A stretch of DNA of 64,000 nucleotides, from contig CAXXMM010000011.1 of the NCBI GenBank assembly GCA_963676385.2, forward strand, positions 62,001 through 126,000, written 5' to 3'. The DNA is from UBA1422 sp963676385. GTDB lineage: Bacteria; Bacillota; Clostridia; Peptostreptococcales; Anaerovoracaceae. Position numbers and translations under genes: made by a program. Positions within the stretch are counted from its first letter, which is position 1; each line of letters opens with the position of its first letter. Below are positions 8,380 through 17,564 of this stretch, in pieces. Below the pieces are notes generated by a model. The model searched no databases and was not told the DNA's origin. It worked only from the letters and a program-made list of their open reading frames with translations.

Positions 8380-8535
8380 GTATTTTTTTGAAAAAATATG
8401 GAGATGCTTTGAGGGGATTTATTGCCACAAAGCTACAATTTTCAACATGTTTTTCCGGCTTTATTGCACACCGCCCCACGTGTTTCTTTTGTGGTTGCCT
8501 TGCCCCATCGCCTTTTTAGTCAAAACGGACAATGT

Positions 8536-9637
8536 TCAATCCGTTAATTTTCTCAGGAGCATAGGTCTTGGCGTATTATCATATTGCTTCGCCACAACCT
8601 GACCCTTGAGGACTTGAAGAATCCCCATGGCCATTGCCTCCAGTTCTCTGTCTCCAGGTTGTATATTAACTGGCGCAATAAAAGAAACCCGTTCCTCAAC
8701 CCACTTTGTGAATTGGTCTGAATATGCCGTCCCTCCAGTAAGAATGATTTGGTCTACTTTTCCCCCGACTTCTGTTGCCAGCAATCCAATATATTTGGCC
8801 ACATGAAATGCCATGGATTGATAGCAAAGCAATGCGTTGGCATCTCCGGCTGCTATGCGCTCCTCAACCTCCAAGGTATTGGCTGTACCAAGTAAACCAT
8901 GAAGCCCCGCTTCTTTTCCTTGTAGACAGGCGAATGCTTGTTTCCGATTAAGACCCTTTGAAAAAATATAGTCAATCAATTTCCTCGCGGGTATCATTCC
9001 TGCCCTCTCCGGACCGAAGGGTCCTTCATCATCTGAAATCATGTCTATCATTTTCCCCATATGGTGAAGGGAAATTGTAATCCCTCCTCCCAGATGGGCA
9101 ACAATCAATGTCAGGGCTTCATATGACTTCCCCTTTTCTTCTCCCCATTTTCTCGCCACTGCCTTGCTGTTTAGCACATGTCCGGTGCTTGTCCTCTCGA
9201 CCCCCGGCAAGCCGGTCAGCCGTGACAAATCCCAGCATTTCATCCACCGATACGGAATCATAAATGTACGCCGGGGCCCCCACCTCCTTGCCAACATCAG
9301 CAGCTAATTGTGCCCCAAGGTTTGCGGCATTTGCCTTGGAATTATTTCTCAAAGCCGCCAACATTGTTTCATTTATTTTGTATGCCCCTGATTGAACCGG
9401 GTTTAATACGCCGCCACGACCAACAATAGCCCCGATGGTTTCAAGGGGGAGTTTATGTTCCATAAGTGTGTTTAATATCGCCTGCTTTCGATATTCGTAT
9501 TGGTCCTTTAGACTATAAAATAAGTCTAGTTCTGACTGAGGATGTCGGATGTTGGTAGAAACCAATAATTTCTCGTCGTCGTATAGGGCAATTTTCGTAG
9601 ATGACGACCCTGGATTAATTGCCAAAATTCGAAACAT
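8536..9637 (-). pseudogene. buk: Butyrate kinase, interrupted by a one-base frameshift
   Basis: Butyrate kinase converts butyryl phosphate and ADP to butyrate and ATP, the last step of one butyrate fermentation route. The first frame (9637 down) starts MFRILAINPGSSSTKIALYD with the acetokinase-family phosphate motif and matches until VSVDEML. The second frame resumes DLSRLTGLPGVERTSTGHVL and runs to 8536. Removing one base from the GGG run at 9231-9233 would join them into about 366 residues, the normal size. No phosphotransbutyrylase gene is adjacent. The break may be a real mutation or a sequencing error; the rest of the reading frame is well preserved, which favours error or a very recent event. 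Confidence 0.85.
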
Positions 9638-9671
9638 CTAAGAACCTCCTTCTCCCAAGAAAAAGTCCAGG

Positions 9672-10311
9672 CTAATAGCCTAGACTTTCATTGACCAAGA
9701 TCACATGAATTCGACCCGGTTTGTTGCAATATCTTGTGACCACAGTCATGGAACAGATGGTCTCCCCCGGAATCAAACAGTTGGTACATCGGCCGGTTAC
9801 TGCACACGGCGTTTTTCGATCTAGACGAATTACTGTTGGCAATGCAAGCTTCCGTCTTGACACGAGCAACTGCAGATGTTTCATCCCGAACGATTTTGTT
9901 TACTCCCGCAACGACGATGACCTTTCCCGGCCCAAAGCAAAGTGCCGCAACCCGGTTCCCCGTTCCATCAATATTCACCAATTCACCCTCTAGGGTAATG
10001 GCATTGGTTCCTGTGAGAAACACATCTGACGAAAGTGCATTCACCCGGGCACGATAAACCTCTTCCGGGTTTTTATAGGACATGGGGTCCAATATTTTTG
10101 CGTTGACCAATTGAAGTCTGTCTTTCACATCAATTTCATCCAAGGTGGCAGATCCACCCCAAGATACCAATGCACCGTCAGGGATTAGTTCCAAAACCTT
10201 TTCTGAAGCTTCCCGAGAATTTTCGCAATAATATCCGGCCATTCCTCTTTTTTCTAAATTCTTCACCACCTGTTGACACTTTACCTTATTTGCTTTCTTT
10301 TGATTCGACAT
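9672..10311 (-). pseudogene. LUD-domain protein (lactate-utilisation family), one-base frameshift
   Basis: LUD (DUF162) proteins are relatives of LutC/LutB; this subgroup has an N-terminal DxxGW-like SWGGSATLDEI region and a C-terminal cysteine cluster. The main frame covers residues to EACIANSN, then continues into an unrelated tail. The family C terminus (RLDRKTPCAVTGRCTNC ... HVILVNESLGY) lies in the next frame and ends at 9672. Deleting one base from the AA/TT dinucleotides at 9828-9831 would restore a protein of about 212 residues. ATG at 10311 is preferred; a TTG at 10323 is also possible. The start overlaps the preceding PfkB-like gene. Substrate unknown. Confidence 0.8.
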
Positions 10312-11146
10312 CTGATTCCCCAACCTTTCTTATTGACTGAATTGCAATATCTTTCGCCGTCTTTCCACAAGCAAATCCTTGTACAATGGCGGAAAGATTT
10401 GCCGGTCCGGGTCTTTGAAGCCCCTCACTTTTTTCATCTGTGAAAAATATGCCCCCTTGTCCCAAATATAAAAAAATTTGAGAAATGCCCTTTCCTAAGA
10501 ACCACTGTCCTGCAGCGAAAAGCTGGTCTTCACTTAAAATTTCAAGTCCACTAATTAGTTCTGCCTCTCTTCTACCCACCAAAATTCCTTCAATGGAATT
10601 GATAATCGGTTTCCCATTCATTGCATTTTGGGGTGATTCCGGACAAAGTAATATGGGGATTTGAGGGAAAGTCATGCCGATATGTTGAATTGTTTCCGCA
10701 GAAAAATATGTATCCAGAACAATACAGTCGGACAGGGCAATTTGGGGGGCGGCCAGGTCAATCAATTCCTTGGTCAAAGATTGAAACACTTCATCATTTT
10801 GGAATTCCATTTCCGGCTGATCCAAAAGATTGAGTACTGCATGTTTGGCCGCAGTATCTTTGCCATCAATTAAATAGAAATGTTCTACGGAAACACCCTT
10901 TTGGGCGATTTGCGCTTTCAGTGCCTGCCCCGGAAAATCGTTCCCTGCAACACTAATGAAATTGACTTTGCAACCTTGGTCTATGAGTCCCACTACCAAA
11001 TTCCAAATTTTCCCCTGGCATCCAACGGAAATTTGCCCCGGGTTTTCGTCACCAAACTGCAATTGTCCCTGCGGTCGATTTTCAATAAATATTTCCATTC
11101 CGCCAATGACCGCAATGGTTGGTTTTTCTGCTTTGCATTTTTGCAT
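10286..11146 (-). CDS. PfkB-family carbohydrate/nucleoside kinase-like protein with altered active site
   Basis: 286 residues with a ribokinase/pseudouridine-kinase-like fold: N-terminal VIGGMEIFIENRPQG, then an NPGQISVG segment and a nucleotide-binding C-terminal part. Two usually invariant motifs look degraded. The GGxGxN sugar-site motif reads GCQGKIWN (about residues 42-49). The catalytic GAGD motif near residue 247 reads GPAN, so the catalytic Asp is replaced. It may have lost kinase activity or serve as a binding protein. It sits 27 nt after the nucleoside kinase gene and overlaps the LUD gene start, so all are probably one operon. Confidence 0.7.
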   Translation of the reverse strand: MQKCKAEKPTIAVIGGMEIFIENRPQGQLQFGDENPGQISVGCQGKIWNLVVGLIDQGCKVNFISVAGNDFPGQALKAQIAQKGVSVEHFYLIDGKDTAAKHAVLNLLDQPEMEFQNDEVFQSLTKELIDLAAPQIALSDCIVLDTYFSAETIQHIGMTFPQIPILLCPESPQNAMNGKPIINSIEGILVGRREAELISGLEILSEDQLFAAGQWFLGKGISQIFLYLGQGGIFFTDEKSEGLQRPGPANLSAIVQGFACGKTAKDIAIQSIRKVGESDVESKESK

Positions 11147-11173
11147 TATTTTTATGCTCCTTCTGTGTTGTAT

Positions 11174-12841
11174 TTAATCATCCAAAAAAACGCTTCCCCC
11201 AATAAACTCCCGGATGATGGAGTCATTGTTGATGATTGTGTCGTCATCAATTACATTAAAAAAGTTTAAAAACCGAAGCATCCTTGCTGCTTCACTGTAT
11301 TCGGATTCTTCCTGTGAGATGGACAAAAGCAAAGGTTCCGCGTATTTTTTTAGTACAGCCAATTCGTAAATATGAACTGAATTAAAAAACACATCCGCCT
11401 CACTATTAAATGGAAAAATGTTTTTATCTTCCCCTGCCCTTACCTTCGGCCATTCCTTTATGGTTCCCAATGCAGATTTGCCACGATACTGATAATCCCT
11501 CACCATTCGCCTTAGCATTCGGGTATCCGTTGTAGGAATGCGATTGTGGTCATCAATGTTCAGCTGTGTCAATGGACTAATATAAATTCGAAACTTTTCG
11601 GCTTCCTCAATATCCGGGGTAAGGGATGGATTCAAACCATGAATTCCTTCTATTATTATCGGATTTCCAGAATCAAGAGTCGTTTTTCGCAAGCCAAATT
11701 TTTTGTTGCCGGAAATAAAATCAAAAGTGGGTAGATCCGTTTCTTGACCTGTAAGCAGTCGGTTCATATCTTGGTTGAACAGCCTAACATCAAGAGCATC
11801 CAAATCTTCAAAATTTGGCTGCCCCGTGGCATCCAATGGCGTTTCGCAACGCTCCACAAAATAGTCGTCCGTGCCAAGATAAAGTGGATGCAACCCTTCC
11901 ACCTGAAGTTGTATCCTCAGTCTTCTGGCGAAAGTCGTCTTCCCGGAAGAAGAAGGTCCGGCAATTAATATAATCCGCTTTTTTTCTTTGACAATACGCC
12001 CGGCAATTTCAACAATGCTTTTTTCGTGAAGTGCCTCAGAAAGTTGTATGACCTCTTTGATATTGCCCGATGCAATCTTTTCATTCAAATCACAAACATA
12101 GGAAATCCCCAAAAGATTTTGCCAGCGAGAAGCCTCAGTGAAGGCGTTGTACATTTGTTTTTCATTTCGATAAGCTGGCATTTTGTTGGGTTTCGTGGGC
12201 TGTGGGAATCGTAGCAGCACCCCTCTTCGGTATTTCTTTAATTCAAATGTTTTTAAATATCCTGTTGAAGGCACCATTGTTCCGTAAAAAAAATCTTTAT
12301 ATCCATCTAATGTATAAAACTTCACCCTCTCCAATTGAGGAGATGCCTTGAGAATCCGAATTTTTTCTGCCATGCCCAACTCTACTAAAGAAGTCATTGC
12401 TTCTTCCCGGCTCACAATGTGTTTTACCAGCGGCAAATTCTGCTCCACTAATTTTCTCATTTGTTTACGAATGGCCGAAACTTGGGTTTCTGTAATAGAT
12501 TCTTTTGTTTTAATTTCTGTATAAATTCCTTTGTTCAAGGAATGTTCAATTTGGACCGGCACTTTGCCTAATACATTCTGGGCGGCTTTGATGTACAACA
12601 AGGAAACACTGTTTTGATAAATCAACTCAGCTGTACGATTGCGCATGTCTAGAAATTCCACTTCACTATTCTCAAAAACAGGTTCCGTCAGCCGGACTAC
12701 CCGATTGTTTTGCTTAACCGCCACCACCGGGAATGGCAATTGAGAAGCGATACGTTGTGCTAACATTTCATAAGTTGTTCCAGCAGGTAACTCCATGGAA
12801 ACGGGGCTTTCGGTATCATTTAGTTTCAATTGGATTCGCAT
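11174..12841 (-). CDS. Nucleoside (uridine-type) kinase with N-terminal TGS-like region
   Basis: 555 residues. Residues 1-65 resemble the ubiquitin-like TGS domain; residues about 80-250 resemble the second additional domain of threonyl-tRNA synthetase (motif region YKDFFYGTMVPSTGYLKTFEL). Residues 290-500 are a P-loop kinase of the uridine kinase/phosphoribulokinase type with Walker A GPSSSGKTT at 295-303 and the DDYF motif. Proteins with this layout are common in Clostridia and annotated as nucleoside kinases; the exact substrate is not known from sequence. GGAGG lies 7 nt before the ATG. First gene of the operon that continues to buk. Confidence 0.85.
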   Translation of the reverse strand: MRIQLKLNDTESPVSMELPAGTTYEMLAQRIASQLPFPVVAVKQNNRVVRLTEPVFENSEVEFLDMRNRTAELIYQNSVSLLYIKAAQNVLGKVPVQIEHSLNKGIYTEIKTKESITETQVSAIRKQMRKLVEQNLPLVKHIVSREEAMTSLVELGMAEKIRILKASPQLERVKFYTLDGYKDFFYGTMVPSTGYLKTFELKKYRRGVLLRFPQPTKPNKMPAYRNEKQMYNAFTEASRWQNLLGISYVCDLNEKIASGNIKEVIQLSEALHEKSIVEIAGRIVKEKKRIILIAGPSSSGKTTFARRLRIQLQVEGLHPLYLGTDDYFVERCETPLDATGQPNFEDLDALDVRLFNQDMNRLLTGQETDLPTFDFISGNKKFGLRKTTLDSGNPIIIEGIHGLNPSLTPDIEEAEKFRIYISPLTQLNIDDHNRIPTTDTRMLRRMVRDYQYRGKSALGTIKEWPKVRAGEDKNIFPFNSEADVFFNSVHIYELAVLKKYAEPLLLSISQEESEYSEAARMLRFLNFFNVIDDDTIINNDSIIREFIGGSVFLDD

Positions 12842-12863
12842 TCAATCACCTCCATACCGATTC

Positions 12864-12892
12864 AGTATACCATAGGGAAAAAGGCGACACAA
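12864..12892 (-). promoter_or_regulatory. Promoter of the nucleoside kinase operon
   Basis: TTGTGT (12887-12892) and TATACT (12864-12869) are spaced by 17 bp on the minus strand, with the start codon at 12841. The -35 element lies inside the terminator hairpin of the upstream gene, so the two signals overlap. Confidence 0.65.
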
Positions 12893-12912
12893 CCGAAGTT
12901 GGCCGCCTTTTC
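12877..12912 (-). terminator. Terminator after the ydbC-like gene
   Basis: On the minus strand AAAAGGCGGC and the complementary GTCGCCTTTTT form a hairpin with a T-rich 3' side, 22 nt after the stop of the PC4-like gene. Confidence 0.7.
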
Positions 12913-12933
12913 AGCTTGGTGATTGTTTAATGA

Positions 12934-13179
12934 CTATTGAAACTTTCTGTCCTGCAAAAGTTCAACAACTTTTTTCATTTCTCCAGTATGGAGAGTCACT
13001 CCTCTGGACATATGCTCATGATCTTGATCCCAATCCCGAATGTCAAACTTGGGCACCCCTTCGTTCCATGCTACAATATTAAGTTCTTTGTTCCACCCCG
13101 TTGGAAATGCAGTTATCACACCGATGTGTTCCTTAATTTCGTAAACCACTTCCATTTTGTCTTTTTCACTAGCAACCAT
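12934..13179 (-). CDS. YdbC-like PC4-family nucleic-acid-binding protein
   Basis: 81 residues with the PC4/p15 coactivator-like core EIKEHIGVITAFPTGWNKEL and the conserved tail DIRDWDQDHEHMSRGVTL. Family members bind single-stranded DNA or RNA. The open frame extends upstream to 13233, but GGAG lies 6-7 nt before the ATG at 13179, and that start follows the promoter at 13234-13262 by a short leader. Single-gene unit with its own terminator. Confidence 0.85.
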   Translation of the reverse strand: MVASEKDKMEVVYEIKEHIGVITAFPTGWNKELNIVAWNEGVPKFDIRDWDQDHEHMSRGVTLHTGEMKKVVELLQDRKFQ

Positions 13180-13233
13180 ATAATGCTCCTTTCTATGATG
13201 CAATGTATATATGAAACCCCTTTGGTTTTTCAT

Positions 13234-13262
13234 ATTATACCTTTTTTGTAAATATATGTCAA
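13234..13262 (-). promoter_or_regulatory. Perfect consensus sigma-A promoter of the ydbC-like gene
   Basis: TTGACA (13257-13262), a 17-bp spacer and TATAAT (13234-13239) on the minus strand are identical to the housekeeping consensus, so strong expression is expected. Confidence 0.88.
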
Positions 13263-13352
13263 TTACTAATTTGTCAGCTTCTCAAAAAAAGTTCATTGCG
13301 CCATAGTGGGATTTATTATATGATTAGCCTACTATTTTAATTGGAGGTGGCG

Positions 13353-14774
13353 TTGATTCGTACAATTTGTAAGAACAAAATGTTGTTAAAGAAATGGGCC
13401 TTTGGGATTTGTGATGTTTATGGCGGTGGTTCTTTTAATATAGTTAATTTCCTGTATCCCGGTTTCTTAGCTATGGCAGTTGGATTGTCTCCCTATTGGA
13501 TTAGTGTTGTAATGCTGGTTGCCAGAGTCTGGGATGCGTTTAGCGATCCTATCATGGGGAAAATATCCGATGGAACTACTAGTCGATTTGGAAAGAGAAG
13601 AATCTACTTAATTGTGGCCTCCCCTTTGGTGGTTATTTCTTTTGCCTTAATGTTTTATCCCTATGCTTTTGACAGTACTACCTTGAGGGTATTATGCGCT
13701 CTAGGATCTTATATGATTTTTTGTACGGTACAAACCATGGTGATGATACCCTACTTTTCTTTGTCTTCGGAAATTTCCGCAGACTATCAGCTGCGGGCTT
13801 CCTATAACTCTTGGCGTTTAGGTTTTAGCATTTTTTCTTCTATTCTATGTGTTGCAGTCCCGGGTTTGATTGTCGCTTCCTTTGACGGCAACTTTGGTTA
13901 CATCGTTATGGGTGTTGTCTTTGGTCTTGGGTTTTCCCTTTGCGTATTAACCACCGGACTGTTTGCAAGAGAGGAAATCCAAACGCCACCAGTAAAAAAA
14001 CGGGGCAATGTATTTGCCTTTGGGCATTTGTATCGCATGCGCCCGTATCGGCAACAACTCATTATGTTTTTGTCGGTATCGGGAACCATGGCCATAATGA
14101 GTGGATTATTTTTCTTTTATATTAATTTTTATATATGCCAAGATCTTACTGCCCAAGGAAAGCCAAATACCCTTGGATTGCTTGCTGCGGCTTTGATGTT
14201 TGGGATGCAGATTGTTGCCTTGCCATTTTATTTATGGCTAATTGGAAGGACTAGCAAAACTTTTGCCTACCGTGTTGGGGCAATCATTTGGATTGGATCA
14301 GCTTTACTTTTATATATGGTGACCCCCGATTCCTCTCATATCGTTGTGTATTTATTGGCAGCAGTCATAGGTTTTGGGATTAGCGGCCCAGGTTTGGTTC
14401 CCCATACCATGTTTGGCGATGTGGTGGATTTTTCAAGACTAAAATTAGGTTATCGAAATGATGGTCAATTGGGAGGTTGCAGTAATTTTACTAACAAAGT
14501 GGTTTCTGCCATCGCCATGGCGGTGGTCATGGCTGTACTTGGGATTTTTGGTTTTCAAGAGCAGGTCCCCGGCGCCGCCGCCGTATTATCTCAACCGGAG
14601 TCAGCACAAAACGCAATTCGATTTTTTATGTGTATCGTTCCCATATTTACCTTGGGGATTGGAATCTTTGTCTCTTCACGGTACAAAATTGATGCAAAAA
14701 ATCAGCGGAGAATCCGCGATGCCATAGCTAGCGGAGATCCCACCGAAACTGCCGAGCTACTGTCCACATTATAA
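13353..14774 (+). CDS. GPH-family sugar:cation symporter (MelB-like, MFS)
   Basis: About 473 residues with twelve predicted hydrophobic segments. It carries the glycoside-pentoside-hexuronide family features: DVYGGGSFNIVNFLYPGF at the start, RVWDAFSDPIMGKISD (the cation-site Asp pair of TM2) and TSRFGKRRIYLI in the first cytoplasmic loop. Such proteins import sugars or glycosides with H+ or Na+. The open frame begins at a TTG that lies inside the ribosome binding site; the TTG at 13353, 5 nt after GGAGG, is the better start. No sugar catabolic gene is adjacent, so the substrate is unknown. Confidence 0.85.
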   Translation: MIRTICKNKMLLKKWAFGICDVYGGGSFNIVNFLYPGFLAMAVGLSPYWISVVMLVARVWDAFSDPIMGKISDGTTSRFGKRRIYLIVASPLVVISFALMFYPYAFDSTTLRVLCALGSYMIFCTVQTMVMIPYFSLSSEISADYQLRASYNSWRLGFSIFSSILCVAVPGLIVASFDGNFGYIVMGVVFGLGFSLCVLTTGLFAREEIQTPPVKKRGNVFAFGHLYRMRPYRQQLIMFLSVSGTMAIMSGLFFFYINFYICQDLTAQGKPNTLGLLAAALMFGMQIVALPFYLWLIGRTSKTFAYRVGAIIWIGSALLLYMVTPDSSHIVVYLLAAVIGFGISGPGLVPHTMFGDVVDFSRLKLGYRNDGQLGGCSNFTNKVVSAIAMAVVMAVLGIFGFQEQVPGAAAVLSQPESAQNAIRFFMCIVPIFTLGIGIFVSSRYKIDAKNQRRIRDAIASGDPTETAELLSTL

Positions 14775-14892
14775 CGGGAACAAAAATTTTCGAATTCTAT
14801 TACATTTTATGTTTAAAAAAGCAATATAAAAGGTATTATTCATACATCATTAATTAAAACAGATTACAAATATCATTACGGAGGTAATTAAT

Positions 14893-15438
14893 ATGAAATG
14901 GACTTGTTCAGTATGTGGATATGTTTTTGAAGGCGAACAGCCACCCGCCAATTGTCCCCAGTGTAAAGTACCCGGAGAAAAATTCATTAAGGCAGATGAA
15001 GGGAAAAAGCAATGGGCTGATCAACATGTGGTTGGTATAGCCAAAGATGTGGATCCTGAGATTATTGAGGGATTGCGAGCAAACTTTATGGGAGAATGTT
15101 CCGAAGTAGGAATGTATCTTGCCATGTCCAGAGTGGCTCACAGAGAAGGATATCCGGAAATTGGATTATATTGGGAAAAAGCAGCTTGGGAAGAAGCGGA
15201 ACATGCAGCAAAGTTTGCAGAACTATTGGGCGAAGTCGTAACGGACTCCACCAAGAAAAATTTGGAGTTGAGAGTTGAGGCTGAAAACGGTGCTTGCGCA
15301 GGCAAAAAGGCATTGGCCAAGATGGCAAAGGATCAAAACTTAGATGCTATCCATGATACTGTCCATGAAATGGCAAAAGATGAAGCAAGACATGGTTGCG
15401 CTTTTGAAGGTCTTCTTAACAGATATTTTTCCAAATAA
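14893..15438 (+). CDS. Reverse rubrerythrin (rubredoxin domain at the N terminus)
   Basis: 181 residues. Residues 1-35 are a rubredoxin-like Fe(Cys)4 domain with CSVCGY and CPQC; residues 45-180 are a four-helix ferritin-like di-iron domain with ExxH motifs (EEAEHAAKF, KDEARHG). The inverted domain order identifies the reverse rubrerythrin type, which in Clostridia reduces hydrogen peroxide and oxygen using NADH-derived electrons. GGAGG lies before the ATG. It shares a terminator with the convergent rubredoxin gene, a likely electron donor. Confidence 0.92.
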   Translation: MKWTCSVCGYVFEGEQPPANCPQCKVPGEKFIKADEGKKQWADQHVVGIAKDVDPEIIEGLRANFMGECSEVGMYLAMSRVAHREGYPEIGLYWEKAAWEEAEHAAKFAELLGEVVTDSTKKNLELRVEAENGACAGKKALAKMAKDQNLDAIHDTVHEMAKDEARHGCAFEGLLNRYFSK

Positions 15439-15484
15439 TCTGTCTCACTAAAGCATGATCACTTAACAGTTTATGCTGTTCATT

Positions 15485-15523
15485 AAAAACCCCTGCAACA
15501 TATCATATGTTGCAGGGGTTTTT
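15485..15523. terminator. Bidirectional terminator between rubrerythrin and rubredoxin genes
   Basis: A 17-bp near-perfect stem (AAAAACCCCTGCAACATA / TATGTTGCAGGGGTTTTT) with A-rich and T-rich flanks works in both directions between the two convergent genes. Confidence 0.9.
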
Positions 15524-15533
15524 AATAAAGACC

Positions 15534-15683
15534 TTACCATTCGTGAGTTTCTTCAACTTCTTCAAGGGCAAATTTATCCTTGGAAACACCACAAACCGGA
15601 CATTTGAAATCCGCACCTAACGTTTCAAAATCCTCTTCTCTGTCATAGACATATCCACATACCGAACACACATATTGTTTCAT
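15534..15683 (-). CDS. Rubredoxin, 49 residues
   Basis: A short gene encoding MKQYVCSVCGYVYDREEDF, then ADFKCPVCGVSKDKFALEE. The two CxxC pairs (CSVC, CPVC) bind one iron. The protein carries electrons, probably to the neighbouring rubrerythrin or other oxygen-defence enzymes. GGAG lies 7 nt before the ATG. Length and spacing are typical for clostridial rubredoxins, though the loop between the CxxC pairs is slightly short. Confidence 0.92.
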   Translation of the reverse strand: MKQYVCSVCGYVYDREEDFETLGADFKCPVCGVSKDKFALEEVEETHEW

Positions 15684-15780
15684 AATATTCCTCCATATTC
15701 CCTATAATAACTAAGATTATTGATGGTTTTATACCACAAATCTGTTATTAGAATCAGCCAATGCCCGGATTATTTTTGAA

Positions 15781-16895
15781 TCAATCATCTCCTCTGTTGC
15801 TGATTGAAAAAACAAAGTCACAAATATCTTCCGCCGCATTTGGTTTGGCATATAGTTTCATGTTTTCTGTCATCAATTCCCGCCTCTTTGGATTAAAAAA
15901 TAAAAATCCCAATGCCTCCGTTACTGAAAAAGTTTTTGAAGCCCTTAATGCCAAACCTAAATTCATCAAGAATTCTGTATTGCGTTCTTCCTGACCGGGA
16001 ATGGGATTTGCCAAAATCATTGGCAGTCCCTTAATCATGCTTTCAGATACAGTTAACCCCCGGGTTTGGTAATAATGCAGTCCGCTGCATCCATTAATTC
16101 ATCAATATTATTCACAAACCCGAACACGCTTAAATTGGGATATTCTTCAATTTGGTTCAATTTGTTGAATTGGCGTTTGTTGCTTCCGGACACGGCAAGA
16201 ATCTGCATATTTGTATCTTTGAGAGACTCCACCAGTTTGGTGATGCCTCCATAGCCCATGCTCCCTCCCATGACCAGCACCACCGGGGAATCCTGTTTCA
16301 GATTCAGCTTTTCTCTGGCTTGGAATTTCGACATTTTGTTTTTAAATTTTGGTTGAACCGGAATCCCCAACGGTAAAATTCGGGATTCATCAATACCCAA
16401 GGCCACTGCGCGATGGGTAAGCAACTCACTGGCCAAAATAATATGCTCCACTCTCGTGGCATCTTCCCAAAAGGGATGAAGGGTATAGTCGGTAACAATG
16501 CCAATGGCCGGGGCAGTTTTGCAATTTCTCTTTACCTCGCTGACCACGTGGGCGGCGGTTACGTGGGTGCAAATAATCACATCCGGGTTGAAGGAATCAA
16601 TAAAGTCTTCAAAACGCAATGCCATTAAGGCCGGAGCCATGTTCCCAAAATTATATCTTGACGTCTTCTGACCTTTCTGTTCCATCAGTGCATACAATTT
16701 TTTGTATGCTTCCTTTCCAAATTTAGTGGACAATAAATAGCCTTTCGCAAAGGCTTCCTGGAGCAACTTGTTAATCTGCTTCAGAACATCCACCACCTCC
16801 ACCGTCGCCCCTCGTTGGGTGAGTTCCTTCTCAAGAGCCTTGGCAGTTGCATGATGCCCATATCCGGCTGTTACTGTTAGAATCAGTACTTTCAC
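15781..16895 (-). pseudogene. Diacylglycerol glucosyltransferase (MGDG synthase/UgtP-like), one-base frameshift
   Basis: GT-B fold, GT28-type enzyme that moves sugar from a UDP donor to diacylglycerol for membrane glycolipids or the lipoteichoic acid anchor. Frame one starts KVLILTVTAGYGHHATAKAL (the GxGH acceptor motif) and ends ADCIITKPGG then stop. Frame two contains LTVSESMIKGLPMILANPIPGQEERN, the donor-site continuation, and ends at 15781. One missing base in the GGGGGTT stretch at 16053-16061 explains the break; joined length is about 365 residues, normal. A GTG at 16895 with AGGAAGG 7 nt upstream is the likely start. Last gene of a three-gene operon. Confidence 0.85.
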
Positions 16896-16931
16896 AATGT
16901 TTCCTTCCTTCTCTTTGGACAATGGCGCAAA

Positions 16932-17555
16932 TCATGCTTTTTTTACAAAATATCGGAGCACCGTTCTTAAGCCCTCCGGTTTGGTCTTGCGAAAATCCGA
17001 AAGATATATTTCCTTGTGCATTTTGGTAGTGCGCTCCAGTTTCACGTCCCCCAGATATTGATCCATCAACGCAAAACTTTTGGGTTCACTGTCAAAGGTC
17101 CCAAGGTGCATCATCTGCACGCATAGCCCATCTTCCAGTTCTTCAAAAATAACTTGGTCCAGTAGAGGTGACGGCGTCTTGGTGCCAACTTTCTCCAAGG
17201 CCCTTTCCCAAACTTCCTTTTGAACAAAATCGGGTTGTCGCATCATTATCTTATATACCAACTGTTCTTTGTCCAGGGACTCTAGTTGTTTTCCCGCTTC
17301 CGTCAAATCCCAAATGCCTTCTAATGGATAGACTGTGTACTCTTCATATCCTTCAGGGATAAACCCAGACTTAGGCATCATTCGGACAGCATAAGATAAA
17401 GAATACAGCACACTGATTTTTTGTTGAAAGATTTCGGTATTGGGATTTCCAACACCAGAGATGCAAAAATACTTCATCTTCGGTATTGTGATAGTCGCCG
17501 GTGTTTTTGCCGGCAAATATATTTCTTTTTCTGTTTTTTTCCATTCCAATTTCAT
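16932..17555 (-). CDS. GyrI-like small-molecule-binding domain protein
   Basis: 207 residues, starting MKLEWKKTEKEIYLPAKTPA and containing the GyrI/SOUL-like core (FCISGVGNPNTEIFQQ; SALSYAVRMMPKS-like region; C-terminal KMHKEIYLSDFRKT). Family members bind hydrophobic or cationic small molecules, and some are esterase-like. It lies 9 nt downstream of the PEP-binding fusion gene and 36 nt upstream of the glucosyltransferase gene. Specific role unknown. Confidence 0.75.
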   Translation of the reverse strand: MKLEWKKTEKEIYLPAKTPATITIPKMKYFCISGVGNPNTEIFQQKISVLYSLSYAVRMMPKSGFIPEGYEEYTVYPLEGIWDLTEAGKQLESLDKEQLVYKIMMRQPDFVQKEVWERALEKVGTKTPSPLLDQVIFEELEDGLCVQMMHLGTFDSEPKSFALMDQYLGDVKLERTTKMHKEIYLSDFRKTKPEGLRTVLRYFVKKA

Positions 17556-17564
17556 GATGCGCCT

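Noticed and set aside
8061..8602. Several plus-strand frames of 60-152 codons in the rpsJ leader region
   Set aside because: No ribosome binding site or recognisable protein; the region is better explained as promoter and leader of the S10 operon.
14775..14892. PerR operator before the rubrerythrin gene
   Set aside because: AT-rich region with only a poor match to the PerR box.
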